From NCBI GenBank assembly GCA_026390245.1, contig JAPLGI010000128.1, forward strand, positions 1-6,128: a stretch of 6,128 bases of DNA, read 5' to 3'. Below are positions 1 through 6,128 of this stretch, in pieces. The translations under genes were made by a program, and so were the position numbers. Origin of the DNA: Caldisericota bacterium (GTDB lineage Bacteria > Caldisericota > Caldisericia > Cryosericales > Cryosericaceae). The notes below the pieces were generated by a model. The model worked only from the letters and a program-made list of their open reading frames with translations, was not told the DNA's origin and did not search any database. Numbering within the stretch: the first letter of the stretch is position 1; each line of letters begins with the position of its first letter.

Positions 1-1
1 G

Positions 2-262
2 TATCTCTCGCTTGGGTCGGTGCGGCTGTTTGCCGAGAACATGTCGGCAGGGCGCGGTTGGATCTCGCTGGCGGCCGTCATTCTGGTCAGCGGGAATCCA
101 TGGGGTATCGCGGTCATCTCTCTGCTGTTCGGGTTTTTCGACGGTTTGACGGTTTTCTTGCAGGGTGGTCGGATTCCTACGCAGTTCACTGCCATGATCC
201 CCTATGTTGCAACACTCGTTTCTCTGTATCTGTATTCTGTCCGCAAGAGGAGGCACGCATGA
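2..262 (+). CDS. BMP/nucleoside-type ABC transporter permease, C-terminal part (5' end outside window)
   Basis: This is the last 86 residues of an inner-membrane permease; the frame is open from base 2, so the gene begins before the window. The visible part begins [20 protein letters not shown], followed by LAAVIL and GNPWG. This arrangement (E-N-M-[ST]-A-G-R-G-[WF]-I-[SA]-L-A-A) is typical of the permeases of the Bmp/Nup/Yuf family of ABC importers, which take up purine and other nucleosides with a Med/BMP lipoprotein. Two hydrophobic stretches (about residues 25-50 and 63-80 of the fragment) fit the last membrane helices, and the protein ends in a basic tail (RKRRHA), expected on the cytoplasmic side. 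It most resembles the shorter of the two permeases in such systems. Its stop overlaps the start of the next gene by ATGA, indicating one operon and translational coupling. The substrate cannot be read from this fragment; nucleosides are inferred from family and neighbours. Confidence 0.85.
   Translation, partial: YLSLGSVRLFAENMSAGRGWISLAAVILVSGNPWGIAVISLLFGFFDGLTVFLQGGRIPTQFTAMIPYVATLVSLYLYSVRKRRHA
248..253 (+). promoter_or_regulatory. Ribosome binding site for the ADP-ribosylglycohydrolase gene
   Basis: AGGAGG lies 5 nt before the ATG at 259 and inside the last codons of the permease gene. It decides the start at 259 over the open frame that continues upstream to position 58. Ribosomes ending on the permease could reinitiate here. 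Confidence 0.8.
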
Positions 263-1638
263 GAACCAGGGCGTGGCAGGCAGAACGTGATATGCGGCGT
301 TCTGCCATTCCGCTGGACCGGCGCTTGCATCCGAGCAGCTGGGTTGAACAGACAGCCACCGAAAAGGGGCCGGACGACGTGATGTTCATGTTGTGGGAGA
401 GTTCTGTTCCGGGATCGGGTGCTCCGGAATGCCTCTTTCGCGAGGCGGCGCAGTCGATGGAGAATCAGGGCTTCGACGAGACGGAAGCCGTCTCCCTGAT
501 CCCGGAGGGCCAGCGACTTGCCCGCAGCGGAGATGTCCCCGGGTTGCGTGTTCTCACGGGTCGCTACCTTGACGCGCTTTTCGCAGCGCCGCAGGACCCG
601 TCGTGTTCGTATCTTGGGTTTCAGCATCCTCTCACGTGGGACGAAGTCCTGTCTCGCCTGCCTGCGGCTCACACACCGCAGGAGGAGCAGCCGGCTGGCG
701 CGGAGGAGAAGACGCTTGCAGGATGGGTAGGACAGCTTGCGGGCGGTGCATTTGGTACAGCCATCGAGGGATATACTGGTCAGCGAATCTCGGAAGTGTA
801 CGGCGAAGTCCGCTCCTACGTAACCACGCCCGAGACAATGAATGACGATGTTGTTTACGAGCTGGTGCTCCTGGACGCCTTTGAGGCTTGTGGGCGTGGT
901 CTCACATCCCGGGATATCGGCGAGGAATGGCTGAGGCAGATACCGTTCGGCTGGTCTGCCGAGTGGATAGCCATCCAGAACCTCCGTGCTGGCCTCATGC
1001 CCCCCGAGTCCGGGAGCTACCGCAATCCCTACTCGGATTGGATAGGTGTCCAGATGCGGGGGATGGTCTGTGGCATGCTGGCACCGGGGCGTCCTCTTGA
1101 GGCCGCAAGGCTTGCTCATCTTGACGGGGTGGTGTCTCACTCGGCAAACGGTGTCTACGGGGGCATGTACGCGGCGGCGCTGACCGCTCTGGCCTACGTA
1201 CGAGACGATCCGCGTGCCCTGGCCGTCGAAGCGACAGGCTACGTCCCCCAGGGAAGTGAATACGCCTCCGTTCTGCGTGAGTGCCTGGACATGGTGACAC
1301 CCGAAACAGATGTTTCTGTGGCGCTTGCGTGGGCCCAGCAGCGGTTCGAGCAGTACAACTGGATCCATGCCTATCCGAACATGGCGGCGGACATCATCTC
1401 ACTCTGGTATGGCGGGCGGGACATGACGGAGTCATTTGCCCTTCTGGCACGCGGTGGACTTGACGTCGACTGCAACGCCGGTTTGGTCGGAACGGTTCTG
1501 GGTGTCATGGGTGGAGTCCCCGCTGTGTGGGCAAATCCCATCGGGGACCGGCTGGAGACCTATATTCCGGGCAAGGAACAGTTGTCGATCCATGTACTGG
1601 CAGCACGGACGGCGCAGTTGGCCTGTGGCGTGCGCTGA
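259..1638 (+). CDS. ADP-ribosylglycohydrolase family protein
   Basis: A 459-aa, probably cytoplasmic protein of the DraG/ADP-ribosyl hydrolase fold. Enzymes of this family use two Mg ions to split N- or O-glycosidic bonds of ADP-ribose or related ribosyl compounds. The hydrolase domain covers about residues 152-455. It opens with [17 protein letters not shown] (155-171), the usual G-x-x-G-x-A-x-G entry. N195-D196-D197 stands where the family has its first acidic metal cluster. [16 protein letters not shown] (287-302) is the central helix motif. D402-x-D404-C-N-A followed by GTVLGVMGG (411-419) is the second metal cluster; the usual Thr/Ser after the second Asp is Cys here. About 150 residues precede the domain, giving a long subfamily with an extra N-terminal region that has no motif I can name. 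No signal peptide or membrane segment is visible. The start follows the AGGAGG site and overlaps the permease stop. The natural substrate is unknown; the transporter and phosphorylase neighbours favour small-molecule nucleoside or ADP-ribose breakdown over protein de-ADP-ribosylation (inference). Confidence 0.85.
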   Translation: MRTRAWQAERDMRRSAIPLDRRLHPSSWVEQTATEKGPDDVMFMLWESSVPGSGAPECLFREAAQSMENQGFDETEAVSLIPEGQRLARSGDVPGLRVLTGRYLDALFAAPQDPSCSYLGFQHPLTWDEVLSRLPAAHTPQEEQPAGAEEKTLAGWVGQLAGGAFGTAIEGYTGQRISEVYGEVRSYVTTPETMNDDVVYELVLLDAFEACGRGLTSRDIGEEWLRQIPFGWSAEWIAIQNLRAGLMPPESGSYRNPYSDWIGVQMRGMVCGMLAPGRPLEAARLAHLDGVVSHSANGVYGGMYAAALTALAYVRDDPRALAVEATGYVPQGSEYASVLRECLDMVTPETDVSVALAWAQQRFEQYNWIHAYPNMAADIISLWYGGRDMTESFALLARGGLDVDCNAGLVGTVLGVMGGVPAVWANPIGDRLETYIPGKEQLSIHVLAARTAQLACGVR

Positions 1639-1645
1639 TCTTCAG

Positions 1646-1651
1646 GGGAGG
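1646..1651 (+). promoter_or_regulatory. Ribosome binding site for the nucleoside phosphorylase gene
   Basis: GGGAGG lies 8 nt before the ATG at 1660. An in-frame GTG at 1651 overlaps this site and so is unlikely to be the start. Confidence 0.75.
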
Positions 1652-1659
1652 TGGATTCC

Positions 1660-2388
1660 ATGGCACAGTTTCATCTGAGATTCGAAGCCGAGGATCTTGC
1701 TCAAAGTGTGATGCTGGTTGGCAATCCCCAGCGTGCCGAGCAGGTGTCGAAGCTGCTTCAGGGTGCTCGACTGGTCAATGACTACCGGTATCTGCTCGTA
1801 TTCACGGGGATGTATGACGGCGAACGGCTGTCAGTTGCCACCACGGGCATGGGTGCTCCGTCGACAGCAATTGTTGTGGAGGAGCTGTGCAACCTTGGTG
1901 CGCGGGTGCTGCTCAGGGTTGGCTCGGCCGGCGGTGTTTCGCCGGATGTCGATGCCGGCGACATTGTCGTTGCCACAGGGAGTATCCGGGACGATGGGAC
2001 GTCCCCCCAGTATCTTCCACTCTCGTTCCCGGCTGTGCCCGATGCTGACCTTCTTCGCATCACCATGGAGGCGGCACGGGACCTGGTTCCAACAGTGAAG
2101 CACGGTGTCGTCATCAGCAGTGACGCCTTCTATCGCAACTACGACAAGGACAGGATGAGTCTGATGGTACAATCCGGCGTCAAGGCGATCGAAATGGAAA
2201 GTGGATGTGTGTTCATCGTCGGTCAGTTCCGTGGTGTCCGCACATCAGCTCTCTTTGCCATCGACGGCAGCGTCACGAAAGACGCGATCAAGCCGAAGGG
2301 CGGCGAAGCCCTGTTCAAACAGGCAGAGGAGCAGAGCATCCGTATCGGTCTCTCTGCATTGGTCAGAGCGTCGAGAGCTGGCCTGTAG
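1660..2388 (+). CDS. Nucleoside phosphorylase (purine nucleoside/uridine phosphorylase family)
   Basis: A 242-aa cytoplasmic enzyme of the PNP/UDP phosphorylase family (NP-I), of normal length. It should convert a nucleoside plus phosphate to free base and (deoxy)ribose-1-phosphate. Residues line up almost number for number with E. coli hexameric PNP: G21-N-P-x-R25 and R86-V-G-S89 for phosphate, G63-M-G-A-P as the glycine loop, E178-M179-E180-S for the ribose, and D202 in the base loop where DeoD has its catalytic Asp204. The match of Ser89 and Asp202 leans toward purine nucleosides. However, the SSDAFY stretch (153-158) recalls uridine phosphorylases, and I see no clear partner for DeoD Arg217 (KPKGG follows instead). 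Base specificity is therefore open, and no gene symbol is given. The gene starts 21 nt after the hydrolase stop and ends the operon. With the BMP-type permease upstream it fits nucleoside salvage: import, then phosphorolysis. Confidence 0.88.
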   Translation: MAQFHLRFEAEDLAQSVMLVGNPQRAEQVSKLLQGARLVNDYRYLLVFTGMYDGERLSVATTGMGAPSTAIVVEELCNLGARVLLRVGSAGGVSPDVDAGDIVVATGSIRDDGTSPQYLPLSFPAVPDADLLRITMEAARDLVPTVKHGVVISSDAFYRNYDKDRMSLMVQSGVKAIEMESGCVFIVGQFRGVRTSALFAIDGSVTKDAIKPKGGEALFKQAEEQSIRIGLSALVRASRAGL

Positions 2389-2411
2389 CCACTTGGCAGC
2401 CGGTCGTCAGA

Positions 2412-2448
2412 GCAAACGCCCCGGACGTTGTATGTTCGGGGCGTTTGT
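2412..2448. terminator. Probable bidirectional terminator between convergent genes
   Basis: Arms 2413-2426 and 2434-2447 form a 14-bp stem with one G-U pair around a 7-nt loop; G2412-T2448 can add another wobble. The core pairs CGCCCCG with CGGGGCG. The outer arms are AAA and TTT, so either transcript leaves the stem through a short U run. The U tract is short, but the site lies 24 nt after the phosphorylase stop and about 30 nt beyond the DUF2804 stop on the other strand, exactly where a shared terminator is expected. Confidence 0.8.
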
Positions 2449-2477
2449 GTCGGGGCGTTGAACTGACGACGAATCTG

Positions 2478-3506
2478 CTACCAGCGGGCGTAGTGGTCCT
2501 CGGCAGCCCCAACGAAGTCGGTGATTGCGACCGGATCTGAACCTTCGGGGATCACGGTGCCACTATACCTGCCCACAAGCTGATGGATGTGACTTTGAAG
2601 CGGACCAGCACTCGTTGAAGATTGGCGGTCCGCCATCGGGAGGAACGACAGGTCGACGCGCCCGTCCTGACTGACGACGTGCCAGGGTTCCATGATGTGT
2701 CTCCTGTCATATGTGAAGGAGACGAGACCCAGCTTGGTGAGATGTCCGTTGACCACCACGGCGTTCTCGTTGTCGCCTCGGTCATGAAAACCTCTGCACA
2801 GGTTGAAGCCAACCGTAAGACCCTGCCGTGTCCGCCCGGAAGCCGTCGCCCACTTCCATACTGTGACACCTTCGAGGAATCCCCGGCTCCAGTCCAATTC
2901 GCCCAGCGCTTCCGAACGATTGCACTCCCATGTCTGCTGTCCGATGCGGATAGTCCCCGCGGCAGGCATGCAGGTTACCTTGGTCGTATAGGCAAAGCGT
3001 CCGTTCCTCAGAGGGTCGACAACGCTCAAGGACTCGAGTTCCTCGGGCCAGCCGAGAAGCAGGTCGACGTCGAGCGTGTCTGGCCCGTGGAACCCCGGCC
3101 AGTCGATGGTGACATGCTTTCCTTCCGGCGCAGCCTCGGACTGGAGGCGTACAGACCTCCCGGTGTGCGCACTGGTCGTGCCCCGGCGGGGATGGTCGGC
3201 GAGCAGGACGCCGGTTCCGAAGGGGATGTTCAGGGTGCCCTCCATCAGGATGTCGCGCTCGATGTCATACAGGTAGGCCGCGAGGTTGCCGAGGTATCCG
3301 AGGTGAGCAATCTGTGCAGCAAAGAAGACGGTTGGTGTCACGACATAGAAGTATTCCCATCGCTTGAGCCGCCACGCGCCGAAGGGGTGTCGGTGCACTG
3401 ACGTGGCAGGTGTCATGTTCATCTCGAACAGTGGTTGCCGGGCCCATCCTGGGTTGACCCTGCCGTCGCTGTTGACGATCGGTATTGGCCCGACGTATTC
3501 GCTCAC
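2478..3506 (-). CDS. DUF2804 domain-containing protein
   Basis: A 342-aa protein matching the uncharacterised DUF2804 family over its full length. It opens with a GPIPIVNSDGRVNPGWARQP stretch (6-25), then KRWEYF (48-53), HVTIDW (131-136), DWSRGF (205-210) with WKWATASG (217-224), and GFNL followed by NENAVVVNGHLTKL (233-259), ending EDHYARW (336-342). These Trp/Gly-rich blocks are the family's conserved signatures. The family has no established biochemical function; I recall a proposed fold relationship to the lipocalin-like AttH/CrtC group, which I cannot test here. No signal peptide or membrane helix is evident, so a soluble cytoplasmic protein is likely. The start chosen is the GTG at 3506, 5 nt after AGGAGG; an in-frame ATG 10 codons upstream (3536) has no ribosome binding site, and its extension would contain the good one. 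It lies 76 nt downstream of the nucleotidyltransferase/mutase gene on the same strand, probably co-transcribed. Whether the two act together is unknown. Confidence 0.85.
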   Translation of the reverse strand: MSEYVGPIPIVNSDGRVNPGWARQPLFEMNMTPATSVHRHPFGAWRLKRWEYFYVVTPTVFFAAQIAHLGYLGNLAAYLYDIERDILMEGTLNIPFGTGVLLADHPRRGTTSAHTGRSVRLQSEAAPEGKHVTIDWPGFHGPDTLDVDLLLGWPEELESLSVVDPLRNGRFAYTTKVTCMPAAGTIRIGQQTWECNRSEALGELDWSRGFLEGVTVWKWATASGRTRQGLTVGFNLCRGFHDRGDNENAVVVNGHLTKLGLVSFTYDRRHIMEPWHVVSQDGRVDLSFLPMADRQSSTSAGPLQSHIHQLVGRYSGTVIPEGSDPVAITDFVGAAEDHYARW

Positions 3507-3511
3507 CTGCT

Positions 3512-3517
3512 CCTCCT
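3512..3517 (-). promoter_or_regulatory. Ribosome binding site deciding the GTG start of the DUF2804 gene
   Basis: AGGAGG on the minus strand with a 5-nt spacer (AGCAG) to the GTG at 3506-3504. It supports GTG over the ATG at 3536. Confidence 0.8.
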
Positions 3518-3582
3518 GTCCGCCCGGGAAGGCCATTCCAGCAGGAGCTGAACCATGTCCTTGTCTGGCAATGAAGCCTCAG

Positions 3583-6069
3583 CTACTGCAGCCAGGAACG
3601 GATCTGTTTCTCTACGGCTGCCAGTCGTTCATGCTCGCGTTCTTCTGTCATATAGCTGGAATAGATGTGCAGGACAGGTCGGTCAGTGTCGGGCAGGACA
3701 AGCGTATAGCCATCTTCCTCGCGTTCTTTTACTCCTTCCACGAACTCTGCTGTATCACGATGGAGCTCACTCATGCGCCGCATGATGGTTCCCTTGGACT
3801 CCCAGGGACACGGCAGCTCGATATGGCTGGGATCCCGGACTGGAGTTTCCTGCTTCAACCCAACGAGGTCTGACCCCGTCTTGGCAAGCGTCTCGAGGAG
3901 GAGACCGATGGAAAGCATCCCGTCATAGAAGGGGAGGGCACGGGAGAAGATGAAGCCTCCCATGATGTCAGCGCCAACGTCGGTACTTGTCGCTTCGCGA
4001 ATGATGTTGCGCGGCAGGGTCGAGCACCAGCGTATATCTACGCCCTGGCTTGCGACGTAGCGTTCGAGCTCGATGGATGCCGTAATAGGAAGGGTTACCG
4101 AGTTCAGGGTCCCTGACCGATGCATGGAGCCAATCATGAGGGCCGTGGTGCGGGTATCGGTCAGGATCTCGCCGCTCCGGTCCACAACGAAGACCTTTTC
4201 GCCTGAGGCATCCAGAATGACGCCGAACGATGTCCCCAGTGATTTGACCATGGAAGACAGCTTGCGCTTGGCGTCCCGAAAATCAGAGGCTGTCCTTACC
4301 GCCCTTCGCCCATCAGCATAGGCGTTCAGTGAGATGATCTCGAGGCCGAATTCTCCGAGAATGGCGGGGAAAAGCTGCACGGGGGTGCCGTAGGAGTAAT
4401 CGATAACAAACCTGATGCCCGATGACTGGATGGCAGGGACATCAAGTGTGTGCAGAAAGAAGTCACGGTAGGACTCTACAATACGAGGCGGGATATCGAT
4501 CGTTCCTACCTCCTCAACATCGGCGCGGGCAAATTCCTCTCGGAAGAACACTCGCTCAATCGCTCCTTCTTGTGCAGTGGAGAGGTCAAACCCTGATCGG
4601 TCATAGAAGCGTATCGAGGTTAGTCTGCGATCGAAGGGCGAGCGCATGACATGCACTCCTCCGCTGGCTGCGAAGGACTTGACGGCAAAGCGTGCCAGAG
4701 GTACTGGAGCTCCCTGGAGGTCCAGGACACGCACGCCAGCACTCATGAGGCCTCCAATGACCGAGCGTTTGAGCATGCGTGACGACTGGTGGTCGTCGCG
4801 CGCAGTGAAGACAACCGATCCCTTGCCAAGATATGTGCCATAGGCGCAGCCCAACTTGGCACACATCTCCGGAGTAACTTCAATGTTGTTGACACCGACG
4901 ATGCCATAAGAGCCGAACAGGGCTCTTGACCATGCCTTGCCCCAGACGACGTTGCTTGTGACGGTAGAACCCGGTTCGACTGTCTTGCCTGGCCAGATCT
5001 GGACCTGGGACTTGAGGACTGATCCCTGTCCAATGATGCAATCGTCAGCCACGGTGTTGTCGCCCTCAAGAAGGACATCTCTGCCGACGTGGACGTTCTT
5101 GCCCAGGATAGAGTTGAAGATGCGGGCTCCGGACTCCACGACGACCCCATCCCACAGGACTGAGTTGTCGATGTCTGCTCCACTCTGCACAACGGCATGG
5201 TCGCCGATGACGGAACTGCGCACATGTGCTTCGCCGACAGTCGTCTCCTTGCCGATGAGGACCGAGCCGTCAAATCCCTTGAAGCTCGAGATTTTGCTTC
5301 CTTCGCCGACCCAGACATCACTGCCGATACGGCCAATTCGCTCACCCTGAGGTTCGAGATCCACCTTGCCTTTGAGCACATCCCCATGCGCGTGCTTGTA
5401 CTCGCGGATGTTGCCGACATCGCGCCAATAGCCCGGCGCAATGTAGCCAAACAGTGGTTCCTTGTGTGCCAGCAGGGTTGGGAACAGGTTCTTGGAGAAG
5501 TCGGCTTCCTTGTCCTCGGGGATGTCATTCCAGACGGACGGCTCGAGGATGTAGATCCCCGTGTTCACGGTGTCTGAGAAGACCTCTCCCCATGACGGCT
5601 TCTCGAGGAAGCGCACGATGTGTCCTTCGGGATCGGTAATGACGATGCCGTACTCCAGTGGATTCTCCACTCGAGACAGAGTGATCGTCGCCGCAGCCTT
5701 GTGTTCCTGATGATACTGCACGGCCTTGGTGAGGTCGATGTCAGTGACGATGTCGGCAGCGATGACCAGGAACGTCTCCTGCAGGCTGGCTCGTGCAAGT
5801 CCAACAGCCCCGGCGGTCCCAAGGTCCTCCTGACTGGTCACGTACTCGATCTTCACGCCGAACTCACTGCCATCGCCGAAGTAGCCGCGTATGGCATCGG
5901 GCTGGTGATACAGGATGATTACCAGGTCGTCGAACCCGTGCTTCTTGAGAAGTCGGACGATGTGCAGCATCATGGGGCGGTTGGCGAAAGGAACCATCGG
6001 TTTCGGGAGATTGATGGTCAACGGACGTAACCGCGTACCAAAACCTCCTGCCAGAATAACTGCCTTCAC
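3583..6069 (-). CDS. Nucleotidyltransferase/phosphomannomutase fusion (mannose-1-phosphate guanylyltransferase type)
   Basis: An 828-aa cytoplasmic protein with three parts. Residues 1-235 are a sugar-1-phosphate nucleotidyltransferase: LAGGFGTRLRPLT (6-18) binds the nucleotide triphosphate, P22-K23-P is the companion lysine motif, D106 (in VIAAD) and D217 (in GYWRDVG) are the likely metal ligands, and E156-K157-P binds sugar phosphate. Residues about 245-365 are hexapeptide repeats of a left-handed beta-helix (VWVGEGSKI, SVIGDHAVV, SILGKNVHV, CIIGQGSVL). Residues about 380-828 follow the phosphohexomutase layout, from FGSYGIVG (385-392) to the C-terminal domain. Such fusions are usually annotated as making GDP-mannose from mannose-6-phosphate via mannose-1-phosphate, for glycans. 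The mutase half is degenerate: S477 in VMRSPFD replaces TASHNP, DASGEK (620-625) replaces DGDADR, and GGFIF and LPDTDRP replace the sugar and phosphate loops. Nucleotide and sugar specificity are therefore inferred from family only. The GTG start at 6069 follows GGAGGTGA and gives the standard KAVILAGG N-terminus. Length is normal for the family. Confidence 0.88.
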   Translation of the reverse strand: MKAVILAGGFGTRLRPLTINLPKPMVPFANRPMMLHIVRLLKKHGFDDLVIILYHQPDAIRGYFGDGSEFGVKIEYVTSQEDLGTAGAVGLARASLQETFLVIAADIVTDIDLTKAVQYHQEHKAAATITLSRVENPLEYGIVITDPEGHIVRFLEKPSWGEVFSDTVNTGIYILEPSVWNDIPEDKEADFSKNLFPTLLAHKEPLFGYIAPGYWRDVGNIREYKHAHGDVLKGKVDLEPQGERIGRIGSDVWVGEGSKISSFKGFDGSVLIGKETTVGEAHVRSSVIGDHAVVQSGADIDNSVLWDGVVVESGARIFNSILGKNVHVGRDVLLEGDNTVADDCIIGQGSVLKSQVQIWPGKTVEPGSTVTSNVVWGKAWSRALFGSYGIVGVNNIEVTPEMCAKLGCAYGTYLGKGSVVFTARDDHQSSRMLKRSVIGGLMSAGVRVLDLQGAPVPLARFAVKSFAASGGVHVMRSPFDRRLTSIRFYDRSGFDLSTAQEGAIERVFFREEFARADVEEVGTIDIPPRIVESYRDFFLHTLDVPAIQSSGIRFVIDYSYGTPVQLFPAILGEFGLEIISLNAYADGRRAVRTASDFRDAKRKLSSMVKSLGTSFGVILDASGEKVFVVDRSGEILTDTRTTALMIGSMHRSGTLNSVTLPITASIELERYVASQGVDIRWCSTLPRNIIREATSTDVGADIMGGFIFSRALPFYDGMLSIGLLLETLAKTGSDLVGLKQETPVRDPSHIELPCPWESKGTIMRRMSELHRDTAEFVEGVKEREEDGYTLVLPDTDRPVLHIYSSYMTEEREHERLAAVEKQIRSWLQ

Positions 6070-6073
6070 GAGG

Positions 6074-6081
6074 TCACCTCC
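6074..6081 (-). promoter_or_regulatory. Ribosome binding site deciding the GTG start of the nucleotidyltransferase/mutase gene
   Basis: GGAGGTGA on the minus strand, with GGAGG 7 nt before the GTG at 6069-6067. It rules out the 19-codon extension to 6126, whose residues do not resemble the family N-terminus. The 50 bases further upstream hold no promoter I can support. Confidence 0.8.
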
Positions 6082-6128
6082 ATGGAATGATACAACGCAA
6101 GATAGTCGCGCGCGCTTGCCTGCCATGA

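Noticed and set aside
58..258. In-frame upstream extension of the hydrolase gene
   Set aside because: It would overlap the permease coding region by 200 bases, and the AGGAGG-ATG start at 259 is far better.
202..1368. 388-codon open frame on the minus strand opposite the ADP-ribosylglycohydrolase
   Set aside because: It lies wholly antisense to a gene with clear family motifs, is rich in Arg, Cys and His, matches no family I know, and is a usual by-product of GC-rich codon use.
2622..3401. 259-codon open frame on the plus strand opposite the DUF2804 gene
   Set aside because: Antisense shadow; the opposite strand carries full-length DUF2804 signatures and a good ribosome binding site.
3507..3536. 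ATG start for the DUF2804 gene at 3536
   Set aside because: No ribosome binding site before it; the strong AGGAGG lies inside this extension, 5 nt before GTG 3506.
4743..5528. 261-codon minus-strand frame inside the nucleotidyltransferase/mutase gene
   Set aside because: Out-of-frame shadow of the beta-helix region; its Ser/Arg-rich composition has no domain, and the real frame runs through without a break.
6070..6128. Promoter upstream of the nucleotidyltransferase/mutase gene
   Set aside because: A TATCAT-like hexamer is visible on the minus strand, but there is no -35 at proper spacing, and the window ends too soon to judge.
1..6128. tRNA, rRNA, CRISPR, insertion sequence or phage features
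   Set aside because: No cloverleaf, direct repeat array, transposase, terminal inverted repeats or attachment site was seen; the window is filled by five genes and short gaps.

Overview
The window is bacterial, GC-rich chromosomal DNA, clearly above 50% GC by eye. Genes are closely packed, with strong AGGAGG-type ribosome binding sites and frequent GTG starts. I see no phage, insertion sequence, CRISPR or RNA gene. The taxon cannot be fixed from this window. The fused nucleotidyltransferase/phosphomannomutase and the BMP-type transporter point to a Firmicutes-like or other deep-branching heterotrophic bacterium, but that is inference.

Plus strand, 2-2388: the end of an operon. It holds the C-terminus of a BMP/nucleoside-type ABC transporter permease, a 459-aa ADP-ribosylglycohydrolase-family protein whose start overlaps the permease stop (ATGA), and 21 nt later a 242-aa nucleoside phosphorylase. 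Together they read as a nucleoside or ADP-ribosyl compound uptake and breakdown unit: import, cleavage of a ribosyl bond, and phosphorolysis to free base and ribose-1-phosphate. The solute-binding protein, ATPase and second permease would lie upstream, outside the window.

Middle, 2389-2477: a short convergent intergenic region holding a strong inverted repeat with A-rich and T-rich flanks, probably a terminator serving both strands.

Minus strand, 6069 down to 2478: an 828-aa protein with a sugar-nucleotide transferase domain, a left-handed beta-helix and a phosphomannomutase-like domain (GDP-mannose type pathway). After 76 nt comes a 342-aa DUF2804 protein. The phosphomannomutase-like part has lost most canonical active-site loops. 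The DUF2804 protein has no established function. Both minus-strand genes begin with GTG codons chosen by good ribosome binding sites, not at the furthest upstream ATG. Nothing in the window is clearly a wholly new system; the most interesting items are the operon logic of the plus-strand genes and the degenerate mutase module.
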